Position numbers and translations under genes: made by a program. DNA of 64,000 bases from JAHEEL01 sp963836085 (GTDB taxonomy: Bacteria; Actinomycetota; Acidimicrobiia; Spongiisociales; UBA5794). How positions within the stretch are numbered: position 1 is the first letter of the stretch; the number at the start of each line of letters is the position of its first letter. The notes under the pieces are model-generated. The model searched no databases. It was not told the origin of the DNA and worked only from the letters and a program-made list of their open reading frames with translations. Location: the NCBI GenBank assembly GCA_963836085.1, contig CAWIHT010000013.1, positions 1 through 64,000 of the forward strand. Direction: 5' to 3'. This document shows, in pieces, positions 17,872 to 26,296 of the stretch.

Positions 17872-18183
17872 CTAGTTTCCCTGAATCTCCATCGACCGTC
17901 TAGTCCGGATCCGATCATCCATCGTGAGACTCCGCGGCGGCGGAGAGCGATCCTCGCCGATCGCGAGTGCAGCGCCCTTCAGGGGCTCCGCGCGGCTCGT
18001 CGGTAGTGAGCCAGGGGGGAGGAAGCAGACAATACCCGTGACGGCGACCACGACAACATCGAGCGGCACGAACGGCGCGTCGGTGAGCCACGGCAGCTCG
18101 ACCAGGAGCACGATCAGGCCCACGAGCAGCGGGCCAAGACCGGTTGCGTCGTCGAACGGGGTCCGTTTCCAGAGCAGCACCAC
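17872..18183 (-). CDS. Small membrane protein, possibly frameshifted
   Basis: From a GTG at 18183 the frame encodes VVLLWKRTPFDDATGLGP, two hydrophobic helices (about 19-34 and 45-62), then FLPPGSLP and a basic tail to a stop at 17872, for 103 residues. The tail after residue 62 looks unlike a protein. If the C6 run (18013-18019 region, minus-strand cytosines) had one base fewer, the protein would end LPLAHYRRAARSP about ten residues later, which looks more natural. It lies just upstream of the 4Fe-4S gene and could be its membrane partner. The call is tentative. Confidence 0.35.
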   Translation of the reverse strand: MVLLWKRTPFDDATGLGPLLVGLIVLLVELPWLTDAPFVPLDVVVVAVTGIVCFLPPGSLPTSRAEPLKGAALAIGEDRSPPPRSLTMDDRIRTRRSMEIQGN

Positions 18184-18565
18184 GCCGGCGGTATGCGTCC
18201 GGGAGGCACCATGGCTGTTCGACCCGGATGGCCGGTTCGACCGGGACGGCATCCGGGCGGAGTGGGTCGCCGAGTTCGGAGTACTCGATCTGCATGTCGG
18301 CGCTTCGTCGAGTGTCAGTGCAACGGCAACGCTCGAATTCCGGTGGTGAGAACCGGTGGGGGACAGCTTTGTCGTGCACCCGAGTCCCGGGCGTAGATCC
18401 ATCCACACTCAGCGGAGGGCCAGCCACGCGCCTCGACGAAGGTGGCGTGATCGGCGCCGGTCGCGTTGGTGGTATCAGCGGTGCGCGACTCGTGGCGGCC
18501 CTCAGGGGGCTGAGCTGCAGTGACACCCGTGAGCGGTGAGGAGGCGCGTCCGCAAGAATGGGGAG
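18184..18565. other. Intergenic stretch, ambiguous
   Basis: About 380 bases before the glycosyltransferase gene. A plus-strand frame at about 18210-18345 reads WLFDPDGRFDRDGIRAEWVA and may be a remnant, but it has no start codon and is antisense to the weak reading upstream of the membrane protein. No RNA gene or clear promoter was seen. Confidence 0.3.
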
Positions 18566-19969
18566 ATGACCGACCAGCTATCAGTCGCGATGACCCTTGC
18601 CTTCTACCCCCGCGGCGGATCGGCTCAAGTGGTGCGCTACCTGGGTCGGGCACTGCAATCACTCGGAAACGACGTGACGGTGTGCTGCGGGTCGCTTGGA
18701 CCCCCGGGCGTGGCGTCTCATGCCGCAACGTTCTTCGACGGCCTCCCGGTTCAGGCACTGGACTTCACCGAAGCCGTCGCCTGGTTCGAAGACGGCAGGG
18801 ATCCGATGGATGCTCCGGTGCCGATTCACCCTTCGTTCGAGGACCGAACCGGTGTCCCCGACCGCGTGTTCGTTTCGATCGATACCGACGCCTACGAACG
18901 GCAGGTCGCACCATGGCAGACGCTTTTGACGGACTCGGGTCCACCGGACGTCTACCACGTCCATCACCTGACCCACGTCAACGATGCGGTCCATCGCGTT
19001 GAGCGCCGACCCGTGGTCGCTCACCTCCACGGCACCGAACTCAAGATGATCGAAGATGTCCGCAGGGGTACGACGGCTCGGTGGCCGCTCGCCGAGGAGT
19101 GGGATCGACGCCTGGTGGCTGCCGCACATCGGGCCGACCGCGTCATCGTGATCTCACCAACCGATCGGCAGCTCGCCGTCGACCTCCTTGGACTCGACCC
19201 GGGTCGAATTGAGATTGTGCCCAACGGCGTCGACACGACCCTCTTTGCTCCCTCCGACTTCACCGCGGCGGACCGTCTGGCACGGTGGCGTCGCTGGCTG
19301 GTCGACGAACCGCAGGGATGGGACGAGAGCGGAGAGTCCGGCACGATCGCCTACACGAACGAGGAGATCCACCGCGCCTTCGTGGAACCCGATACCGGCG
19401 GGCTACGCCCGGTGCTGCTCTTCGTCGGACGATTCCTCGACTTCAAGCGGGTGCCGCTCCTCATTCGAGCCTATGCCGAGGTGCGCGAAGCCCTCGGTGC
19501 GGATGCTCCGCCGCTGGTCATCTGGGGCGGCTACCCCGGGGAGTGGGAAGGCGAGCATCCTCACACCGTGACCGCGTCGATGGGCGTCGACGGTGTCTTC
19601 TTCGTCGGCTGGCGTGGACATGACGAACTTCCCGTCGGGTTCAACTGCGCCGACGTATTCGTGGCTCCGTCGGTTGAGGAACCGTTCGGCCAGGTCTATC
19701 TGGAAGCCATGGCGTGTGGGTTGCCCGTGATCGCTACCAACTCGGGCGGTCCGCCATCGTTCGTGAACACCAATCCCGATCGACCAAACGGCTGGATGGT
19801 CACTCCCGACGACACCCGCGAACTCGCCGCCGCGTTGATCGAAGCCGCCACCGAGACGGAGACCCGGACGGAACGCGGACAGAACGCGCGCTGTACGGTC
19901 GTGGAGAGGTTCGACTGGCTTCGCATCGCCGAGCGGGTCGAAGGCATCTACCGCGAGGTTCTGGCGTAG
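18566..19969 (+). CDS. GT4-family glycosyltransferase
   Basis: A 467-residue GT-B fold glycosyltransferase that transfers a sugar from an NDP-sugar with retention. The N-terminal acceptor domain opens with LAFYPRGGSAQVVRYLGRAL and includes DVYHVHHLTHVND. The hinge NGVDTTLFAPSDF is the usual sugar-nucleotide approach motif. The C-terminal donor domain contains LLFVGRFLDFKRVPLLIRA, then PSVEEPFGQVYLEAMACGLP with the EX7E pair, and the GGPPSF phosphate-binding loop. The long insert between the hinge and the donor domain (about 230-285) is unusual. The ATG at 18566 has GGGGAG directly abutting it, which is too close for a normal ribosome binding site, so GTG 18536 remains possible. Acceptor unknown; no partner genes are nearby. 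Confidence 0.87.
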   Translation: MTDQLSVAMTLAFYPRGGSAQVVRYLGRALQSLGNDVTVCCGSLGPPGVASHAATFFDGLPVQALDFTEAVAWFEDGRDPMDAPVPIHPSFEDRTGVPDRVFVSIDTDAYERQVAPWQTLLTDSGPPDVYHVHHLTHVNDAVHRVERRPVVAHLHGTELKMIEDVRRGTTARWPLAEEWDRRLVAAAHRADRVIVISPTDRQLAVDLLGLDPGRIEIVPNGVDTTLFAPSDFTAADRLARWRRWLVDEPQGWDESGESGTIAYTNEEIHRAFVEPDTGGLRPVLLFVGRFLDFKRVPLLIRAYAEVREALGADAPPLVIWGGYPGEWEGEHPHTVTASMGVDGVFFVGWRGHDELPVGFNCADVFVAPSVEEPFGQVYLEAMACGLPVIATNSGGPPSFVNTNPDRPNGWMVTPDDTRELAAALIEAATETETRTERGQNARCTVVERFDWLRIAERVEGIYREVLA

Positions 19970-19998
19970 CAACCACCCCATGCCCGGGCGGCGTGCTC

Positions 19999-20244
19999 TC
20001 ACCTGAAGGACGGCTCGATGCCGCCGTGCTCGAAGATACCGACCACCATGCGAAGCCGACAGCGTGACAGCGACGAACCACCGTTGGTGGTGACCCGTTC
20101 ACAGGTGATGACGACTCGACTCTCGAAGCCGACATTGACCATCGCGGCATCGGTGGTGTGACGAAGGGCTGCAATCGGCCGACGAACGAGCGCTCCTGCC
20201 CGAAGGGGAGTGTCGTTCGCGGGCAGGCCGCGGCGTTTCTCCAT
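19999..20244 (-). CDS. Possible small protein, 81 residues
   Basis: An ATG-to-TGA frame in the gap between the convergent glycosyltransferase and PadR genes. The C-terminal half, from MVNVGFESRVVITCER to GIFEHGGIEPSFR, looks more protein-like than the basic N-terminal half. There is no convincing ribosome binding site and no family was recognised. It may be a remnant or a chance frame. Confidence 0.25.
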   Translation of the reverse strand: MEKRRGLPANDTPLRAGALVRRPIAALRHTTDAAMVNVGFESRVVITCERVTTNGGSSLSRCRLRMVVGIFEHGGIEPSFR

Positions 20245-20307
20245 TGAGCACGTGAATAGCGCAGATCCGATTGGGAGTGATGGCGTGGTTGGTGGTGTTG
20301 TCGCTCC

Positions 20308-20940
20308 CTACGGGCCCACGGGAGATTCGTCGTTGGCGAGAAAGCGTGTGAGGGTCTCGGTGCGTGGGGTCATGCCGAGGTCTCGGGTGCTTGGCCACGC
20401 ATCGATCTCGTCGCGTGCGAACTCGATCCAACGTTCGATTGCCTTGAACATCTCGATCTGGAACGTCGCGAAGAGCACGGAGAGGTGCGCTCGTTGTGGG
20501 AAGGGATGCCCATCATCGAGGTATGAGGCCATGAGTTCGACGATGGCTCGATGGTGTTCGTCGATGTCGCTCTCAAGTTCGTCGAGGGCTCCGAGCAGGT
20601 CACCTCGCGATCCGTGATCGGCGAAGAGCAGTCTCAGGAGGGCCTCGACCTCAAGCCGTGGCGGCTGTGTGCGGGTGCTCGTCCACTCGCCGAGCGCCTT
20701 GCGTCCCCGAGCGGTGATGGTGTAGACGTTGCGGGTTCGACCGGCGCTGTCCTCCGTGTGAGAGGTGGCGTACCCGAGCTTGACGAGCTTCTTCGGTTCG
20801 GAGTAGAGGAGACGCTCGGACTTGGGCCATGCATAGCGGAGGCTGCGCTGAGCCTGGTGCGTGAGTTCGTAGCCAGGCCACGGCTTGAGATCGAGGAGGG
20901 CAAGGACTGCATATGAGGAGGTCGTCATCGTTGGAGACAT
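20308..20940 (-). CDS. PadR-family transcriptional regulator
   Basis: A 210-residue regulator with an N-terminal PadR winged helix (about 5-85): SSYAVLALLDLKPWPGYELT, then LLYSEPKKLVKLGY and a wing with NVYTITARGRKALGEW. The C-terminal half is a helical dimerisation domain of the PadR/Vir-like type (about 95-190). Members usually repress nearby genes and respond to small aromatics or drugs. Two paired operators directly upstream, in the gap to the divergent cupin gene, imply control of both. Start ATG 20940; ATG 20928 is an alternative. Confidence 0.87.
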   Translation of the reverse strand: MSPTMTTSSYAVLALLDLKPWPGYELTHQAQRSLRYAWPKSERLLYSEPKKLVKLGYATSHTEDSAGRTRNVYTITARGRKALGEWTSTRTQPPRLEVEALLRLLFADHGSRGDLLGALDELESDIDEHHRAIVELMASYLDDGHPFPQRAHLSVLFATFQIEMFKAIERWIEFARDEIDAWPSTRDLGMTPRTETLTRFLANDESPVGP

Positions 20941-20951
20941 GCCCTTGACTC

Positions 20952-20992
20952 TACTGCAACATACAGTATAGAGTGTGCTGCAACTTGCAGTA
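20952..20992. promoter_or_regulatory. Paired inverted repeats, likely PadR operators
   Basis: TACTGCAACATACAGTA (20952-20968) and TGCTGCAACTTGCAGTA (20976-20992) are two similar inverted repeats with arms CTGCA/TGCAG or TACTG/CAGTA, 24 bases apart. They lie between the PadR and cupin genes and share the core CTGCAAC-CAGTA. Confidence 0.75.
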
Positions 20993-21040
20993 CAGGCGAT
21001 TCGCGACGACGCCTGTGGAAGCTATGGGGAGACGGAGAGA

Positions 21041-21400
21041 ATGAGAAGCAGCATTGAAGACCTTCCGATTGCCAGCGAGGCTCTCGGAGAGATGATCCGG
21101 GGACAGGACTGGGGTGGGATGACGAGCGCGTACATGCAGTACCCGACCGGTCTCGACTTCTGCCCTCTGCTCGAGGGGTTGGAGCGGGACCACTGCCAGT
21201 GCCCGCACTGGGGGTTTGTCATCGAGGGCAGCATTCGCGTGAACTACGAGGACGGTACCGAAGAGATCGTGGGTGCCGGCGAGATCTACTACTGGCCGTC
21301 CGGTCACACCGTTGTGGTCGAGGATGCGGTCAGGATGGTCGAGTTCAGCCCCCACGATCAGATGTCGGCGGTGCTCGCCCACGTCGTTGCCAAGCTGTAG
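21041..21400 (+). CDS. Small cupin protein
   Basis: A 119-residue single-domain cupin. The first cupin motif is degenerate (HCQCPHWGFVIEGSIRVNYEDG), with two cysteines near the position of the usual histidines, and the second motif reads GEIYYWPSGHTVVVED. Cys-His ligands could bind a metal ion. The family is too broad to give a reaction. ATG 21041 follows GGGGAGA and GGAGAG. It is divergent from the PadR gene and should be under its control; a ligand-binding or detoxifying role is plausible but inferred. Confidence 0.75.
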   Translation: MRSSIEDLPIASEALGEMIRGQDWGGMTSAYMQYPTGLDFCPLLEGLERDHCQCPHWGFVIEGSIRVNYEDGTEEIVGAGEIYYWPSGHTVVVEDAVRMVEFSPHDQMSAVLAHVVAKL

Positions 21401-21506
21401 GAGACCATCGGATTGAGTATGAGATCCCGCTCGGATGGCCCGATGGCAATCGTCGGGTCATCCGAGCGATAGCGACGGCCCTATGCAGAACGGGCGGGAG
21501 GACACT

Positions 21507-22274
21507 GTGGAAGTCACCGAGCACATCACAGCCGTTGGACAAGAGGCCGCGCTCTTCGCGGAAGCAGCCCGGCAGGGCGGACTCGAAGCAGATATCGATG
21601 GCTGCCCGGGGTGGAACATGCGAGACCTGGTCCGCCACCTGAGCGAGATTCATCTGTGGGCAGCGGCACGCGTTGCGAAGCGCACATCCAAGCTCTTCCC
21701 AGACGATATCTCAGAACACACCGAGTCGTGGCCGGACCTTGCGGTGTTCTGGCCTGACGACGATGATCTGATCGACTGGTATCTCAAGACGAATGCCAAC
21801 CTCGTTCAGGCGCTTGAGTCAGCGTCGCCGGACGACGACATTCCAACGTTCCTCCCGGCACCATCGCCCCTCGCGATGTGGGCACGGCGCCAAGCCCACG
21901 AAACGGCGGTGCATCGGTTCGATGCCCAGCACGCGAGCGGGGCCGAAACCGGATTCGACCCGATATTCGCCGCCGACGGGATCGACGAAATGGTGAGCGC
22001 TTTTGCGCCGCGTGCCAACGAATTCCCGATCCCGACGACGCAGACCATGGTCGTTCACGCGGACGATACCGATGACCGATGGCACCTCACCCTCGCCGCT
22101 GACGGCATCACCACCGTTCGTGGCGACGGACCTGCAGATGTGACTCTGACCGGAGACGCTGCAGACCTCTACCTCGTCTTGTGGAACCGCGGCAAGGACT
22201 CGTCGATCACAGTCGAGGGAGAGCGTGACCTCCTCGCCCTGTGGCACGACAACAAGCGCGTCCGCTGGTTCTAG
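21507..22274 (+). CDS. Maleylpyruvate-isomerase-type, mycothiol-dependent family protein
   Basis: A 255-residue protein with the two-part layout of mycothiol-dependent maleylpyruvate isomerases. The N-terminal DinB-like helical bundle begins EVTEHITAVGQEAALF, includes GCPGWNMRDLVRHLSEIHLW, and later RRQAHETAVHRFDAQ, the Rx3Ex3HRxD motif that provides metal ligands. The C-terminal part (about 170-255) is SCP2-like and ends DLLALWHDNKRVRWF. Members use mycothiol as cofactor, consistent with an actinobacterium; the substrate need not be maleylpyruvate. The GTG at 21507 is chosen because GGGAGGA lies 5 bases before it. It follows the cupin gene by about 100 bases on the same strand. Confidence 0.8.
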   Translation: MEVTEHITAVGQEAALFAEAARQGGLEADIDGCPGWNMRDLVRHLSEIHLWAAARVAKRTSKLFPDDISEHTESWPDLAVFWPDDDDLIDWYLKTNANLVQALESASPDDDIPTFLPAPSPLAMWARRQAHETAVHRFDAQHASGAETGFDPIFAADGIDEMVSAFAPRANEFPIPTTQTMVVHADDTDDRWHLTLAADGITTVRGDGPADVTLTGDAADLYLVLWNRGKDSSITVEGERDLLALWHDNKRVRWF

Positions 22275-22736
22275 ACGACCGGCAAATCGTCGAACTACTC
22301 AGCGTGCCCCATCTCCACCTGGGATCGGCCCTATCCGGTTGGGTTCTTTCGTCGCGGGCGGCATCGCTCGCGAACCAAGGAGGCTCGTCTCTGCCAGTGT
22401 GAGCTACCCGCGCCACGCTGGTCGAGGGAGTGCCGAACTACGACCCCGTTGCAGAGACTCCCCGCCGCGTCGCGACGCTTCCTGTCAGATCCGCCTTCCG
22501 TTGGATCTCCCCGACATGCGCGGCGACACTTCATGCAGAGAGTGACTCTCCGTGATTATTCGAGTACCTGGGAGTAACCCGTGCCAAGAGACGCAACGTG
22601 GTCGCCGATCGTTTCGTCTCCCGCGACGTGAGCCGTTCCCTTGCCTGAGGCGAGGTGCAGCGCGACGGAGCGAACCGGGTTGTGTTCAGTCGTGGGATCG
22701 GTTCGCGACCGGTCAGCCGTTGCTGAGGTCAGCCGG
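22275..22736. other. Intergenic stretch between convergent genes
   Basis: About 460 bases with stop codons in most frames and no protein-like reading longer than about 25 residues. No strong hairpin or tRNA-like fold was seen. I see nothing in it beyond possible 3' ends of the flanking transcripts. Confidence 0.5.
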
Positions 22737-24161
22737 TCAACCCTCCACGCTCAACTGGTACCGCCACGCGGCCTGCTGGGTCGTCAAGTCCAGGCCCACC
22801 AGGACATTCAGGCCCGGGATCGAGAAGTCGATGGTCCAGATCGCTTCAATGCGTGGGTCAACAGACGCAAATGATCCAAGCTCTATCCACGGGGGTTGCT
22901 CGATACTGCTGTACGCCTCGAGGTCCTCCCAGGTGGCTCCGTCGACCAGCCAGCCGTGGGCCACGATCATCGAGTGTTCACTGTGGTTCTCGACGATTAT
23001 CGTGAACGGCCCCGGGGCAACGGTGGTGGGACCGTCGTAGGCCCAGTCTTCGGAAGAGATCGTCAGGGTCGCATCGGTCTGCCACTCCGACGCTGCGACC
23101 GCTTCGCCGGTGAGCGTCGTGAGATACTCGGCCTCGAAAGCCACGCGATCTGCAGCCATTGCCACCGATGCCGGACGGCCGATTCCTGCGGCCAGCGTGC
23201 CCGCGCTCGGCGGACCGCCACTCTGAAGGACCGTCACGTCGAGGTCGTGCCAGACGGCAACGTCGGGTTCGACCATCGCCACTGCCGCGAGCTGGTCCCA
23301 AAACGACAGGCCGCTCGCGACTGAGCCCGGATTGAGCATCAGCAGGTCGTAGACAGCGCGGGCCTCAGGGGTTGTCAGGTGGGCGGCGAGCTGGTCGGCG
23401 AAGAACGACGTCATGGGCACACGGTTGGTCGCGTCCAACGGCACGATCGAGATCGGCAGGTCGGTGGCGAGCACCTCGGCGTCGGCGACCGGATCGATCC
23501 AGAGATTCCATTCGGCATTCGGGTTCTCGAGGGTGTTGCCCGCAGCGTCCACCGCCCCGCCCATCATGAAGACGCCCGCTAGGTCGGTCTCGAGGTCTGG
23601 GTGATCCCGCAGCGCCTGTGCCAGATTTGTGTGCGGTCCGAGGAGTAGCACCGTCGGTGGAACCGGCGAGTTGTGGGCGACGTCGGCGATCACGTCGGAC
23701 GCCGCAGGATCAACGACCGATCCACCCGGGGGCAGAATCCCCGACGTCGCCATCGCATTCATCCCCGAGCGCCAATCGGAGGGGAACGCATTCGAGCCTT
23801 CCACCGGTACATCGGAACCACAGGCGACCGGCACCGATTCCGCGCCGGAGACCGCGAGAAGGCCGAGCACGATCGAGACCCCGTCCTCGCAGTAGGCGAC
23901 ACCGGTGCCGCTTACCGTCACGGCCAGGATCTCGATATCAGGTCGACGAAGCAGGTACGGGATCGCCATGGCATCGTCGAGGGAGACATCGGTGTCGACA
24001 ATGATCGGTAGCGTGTCGGGAGAGGGAACCGACGTCGGCGCCACCGAAGTCGTCGTTGCCTCCTCGACCGTCGTCGTGGGGCCGACTGTCGTCCCCCCGG
24101 TGTCATCGCTGCAGCCAACGACAACGAGCATCACTGTGATCAGTGTGAGGATTCGTTTCAT
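22737..24161 (-). CDS. Lipoprotein nucleoside hydrolase (IUNH) with a cupredoxin-like tail
   Basis: A 474-residue exported protein. The signal ends VVVGC (lipidated Cys about residue 17), followed by a Thr-rich linker. The main domain (about 50-350) is an inosine-uridine nucleoside hydrolase: PIIVDTDVSLDDAMAI is the DTDxxxDDA calcium-binding motif, and later come a glycine-rich FMMGGAVD segment and NAEWNLWIDPVADAEV, the canonical ligand-loop. The C-terminal 110 residues have GPFTIIVENHSEHSMIVAHG, typical of cupredoxin-like beta-sandwiches but without a copper Cys. It probably splits nucleosides outside the membrane. Its ATG overlaps the stop of the Kelch-like frame by one base (TGATG), so translation is coupled. 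Confidence 0.85.
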   Translation of the reverse strand: MKRILTLITVMLVVVGCSDDTGGTTVGPTTTVEEATTTSVAPTSVPSPDTLPIIVDTDVSLDDAMAIPYLLRRPDIEILAVTVSGTGVAYCEDGVSIVLGLLAVSGAESVPVACGSDVPVEGSNAFPSDWRSGMNAMATSGILPPGGSVVDPAASDVIADVAHNSPVPPTVLLLGPHTNLAQALRDHPDLETDLAGVFMMGGAVDAAGNTLENPNAEWNLWIDPVADAEVLATDLPISIVPLDATNRVPMTSFFADQLAAHLTTPEARAVYDLLMLNPGSVASGLSFWDQLAAVAMVEPDVAVWHDLDVTVLQSGGPPSAGTLAAGIGRPASVAMAADRVAFEAEYLTTLTGEAVAASEWQTDATLTISSEDWAYDGPTTVAPGPFTIIVENHSEHSMIVAHGWLVDGATWEDLEAYSSIEQPPWIELGSFASVDPRIEAIWTIDFSIPGLNVLVGLDLTTQQAAWRYQLSVEG

Positions 24162-24787
24162 CAGGATCCATCCGTTTCCGTTCGGGTGTTCGCTGTGGCG
24201 AGGAGTTCGATCCGTTCGCCGGTGTCCATGTCGATGGCCCACACGTCGTCTGAGACGCTGCTGCCCGGCCACGTGCAGCACCAGTTGTTGATCAGGACGA
24301 TCCGCTCGTTGATCGGGTCGTAGTGCGCACCGAATCCAGGCCACCAACCCAACCTCGAACGGCCGTCGAGGTCATTCGAATGCTGGGTCCACGTGTTGGT
24401 GTTCGCGTCGTAGACGGATACGAAATAGGGCCCGAACGAGATGGTGCGGTCGGAGTCGATGTCGTACACGAGCTCGCCGAACTCACGGCTCACGCTCCAA
24501 TCACCGTTCGGAGCTCCGGTCGGGTTCAGTGCCTGCCAGGTGTTGGTACACACGTCGAACGTCCACGTCTCGCCCGTCTCGTCAAGGTACACGATCCTCC
24601 CCTGATGGGTGTCGAAGACCGCAGCCTGATTGTTCCACGGACCTTCCCCTGGCCGGACCTGATCGATCGGTCCCGGAATGTCGGGGTCGGTGCCGTCGGG
24701 ACACGTCGCCGCAGGAGGCACAGCCTTGGCCTTGGTCGTCGCCAGGATCGGGTCCCAGGCGATCGAAACGGCGTCGGTGGCGGCCAT
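24161..24787 (-). CDS. Kelch-like repeat protein, 5'-truncated
   Basis: A 208-residue frame of Kelch/galactose-oxidase-like repeats: GPWNNQAAVFDTHQGRIVYL, ETWTFDVCTNTWQALN, VSVYDANTNTWTQH, HYDPINERIVLINN and SDDVWAIDMDTGE. It has two or three blades, too few for a closed propeller, and no signal peptide, though its coupled partner is a lipoprotein. The N-terminus begins abruptly at MAATDAVSIAWDPIL right where a plus-strand gene also starts abruptly. I infer that a rearrangement removed the 5' end of this gene. Without its export signal it is probably not functional, although its coupling could still influence translation of the nucleoside hydrolase. Confidence 0.65.
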   Translation of the reverse strand: MAATDAVSIAWDPILATTKAKAVPPAATCPDGTDPDIPGPIDQVRPGEGPWNNQAAVFDTHQGRIVYLDETGETWTFDVCTNTWQALNPTGAPNGDWSVSREFGELVYDIDSDRTISFGPYFVSVYDANTNTWTQHSNDLDGRSRLGWWPGFGAHYDPINERIVLINNWCCTWPGSSVSDDVWAIDMDTGERIELLATANTRTETDGS

Positions 24788-26042
24788 TGAACTGCTTCGC
24801 CGGTTGGTCGGCGCATCACTCCTCCAGACGGTCCGGGGATCGCCATCGCGCTACCGACTCCTCGAAACCATGCGCCTCTACGCCCGCGATCATCTGACCG
24901 ATCGATGGGTCGAGGTCGCAGATCTCCACGACAGCTACTACCGCGACCGTTGTCGTGAGTTGCGTCCCGCCGTCTTCGGCCGCGGTCGGGTCGATGCCCA
25001 TGCCGAGATTGAACCCGAACTGGCCGACTACGACATGGCCTTCGACCGGCTCTGGGAGCGTGGCAGCGTTGGCGATGCGCTCGAGATGGCCTGGCCGCTC
25101 GGTCATGTGTGGATGTTCACCGGGCGTCTCAGCGAGGGCGACCGGCGCCTGAAGGCGGTGTTGGATGGATCGGCGGACCTTGCGAGCCGGTCACGCGCCG
25201 ACGCGCTGAGCGTGGGTTCATTCCTCATCTCGTGGACGCAGCACTACGAGCGGGCGATCGATTGGTCCGACGAGGCCATTGCCATCTACCGATCTATCGA
25301 TGACGAACAGGGGCTCGCCTATGCACTCGCCCGGCGAGGCCATTTCGCGTTCTCCGTCGGCGATGTTCCCTCCGCCCTTGAACTTCTCCAGGAGAGCCTC
25401 GATATCTGCACCCGGATCGGATACGACGACGGGGCTGCCTGGCCGCTCACCTTGCTGGCTCAGGCACGCCTCTGGGCAGGTGACGAGAGCCCTGAGGTTC
25501 AGCGGATGTTCGAAGCAGGCCGGGAGCGGTTCATGGCGATGGGGGAGCCGTTCGGGCAGACCCATGCGAACATGTTTCTCGCCAATCTCGGAGATGGGTC
25601 GGTCGAGCATGAGCTGCGGTATTCACGCGAGACGATGGAGTTGGCCGAGCGATCCGATGCCGATCCACTGATTCGGCCGACGGCATTTCACAATCTTGCC
25701 TTCGGCGTTTGGCATGCCGGTGAATTCGACCGCGCCCAAGGCCTGAACCGGGTTGCTGCAACTGCGGCGCTCGAAACGGACTCAAGCGTCAACTCCGGGA
25801 TGGCATTCCTTCAGGCAGCGGTGTTCGCCGGCCTGCGAGGCGAGCCCGAACGCGCCGCCGTCCTCATGGGGGCCGGACGTGCCTGGTTCGTCATGCAGAT
25901 GCCGCCGTTCTATGAGCGGCAGGTCCGGCCTGGCGTCGAGGCCGCGACGGCGGCACTCGGCGACATCCGCTATCGGGAGCTCTACGAGCACGGAGCGACG
26001 ATGAGCGTCGACGAAGCGACGGCGTACTTGCTGGAGGAGTAG
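24777..26042 (+). pseudogene. Truncated signalling ATPase (C-terminal TPR-like part)
   Basis: The reading VAAIELLRRLVGASLLQTVR followed by SRYRLLETMRLYARDHL is the end of the winged-helix region of AAA/NB-ARC-type ATPases found in AfsR- or LuxR-type regulators and adenylate-cyclase-associated proteins. About 330 residues of TPR-like helices follow, with AYALARRGHFAFSVGDVPSA and similar repeats. The ATP-binding domain with its Walker motifs, and any DNA-binding or cyclase domain, are missing. A GTG at 24777 or GTG at 24678 would allow expression of the remnant, but neither has a clear ribosome binding site. The upstream boundary coincides with the truncated Kelch gene on the other strand. Confidence 0.75.
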
Positions 26043-26296
26043 GGCAGCACCGTGTCCGACCGGCGGGAACCCACGGGCGCGCCACTTCCACACCGAGCAA
26101 GCGCTGTCGATCGCCAACCCAAGCGGCGAGAGCGCCCACGGGCGGATGCTCCTCTGCTCTCAAGCAACGGTGGACGTGCAGCCACGACGGCTCGCAAGGG
26201 TTTGCGCCGGTAGCAGCGCTCAATCGGAAGGCTGATAGGCAGTCGGCGGCGGGATCTGTGAAAGACCGATCCCGCTCCCGCGATCAGTTCAGGAAG

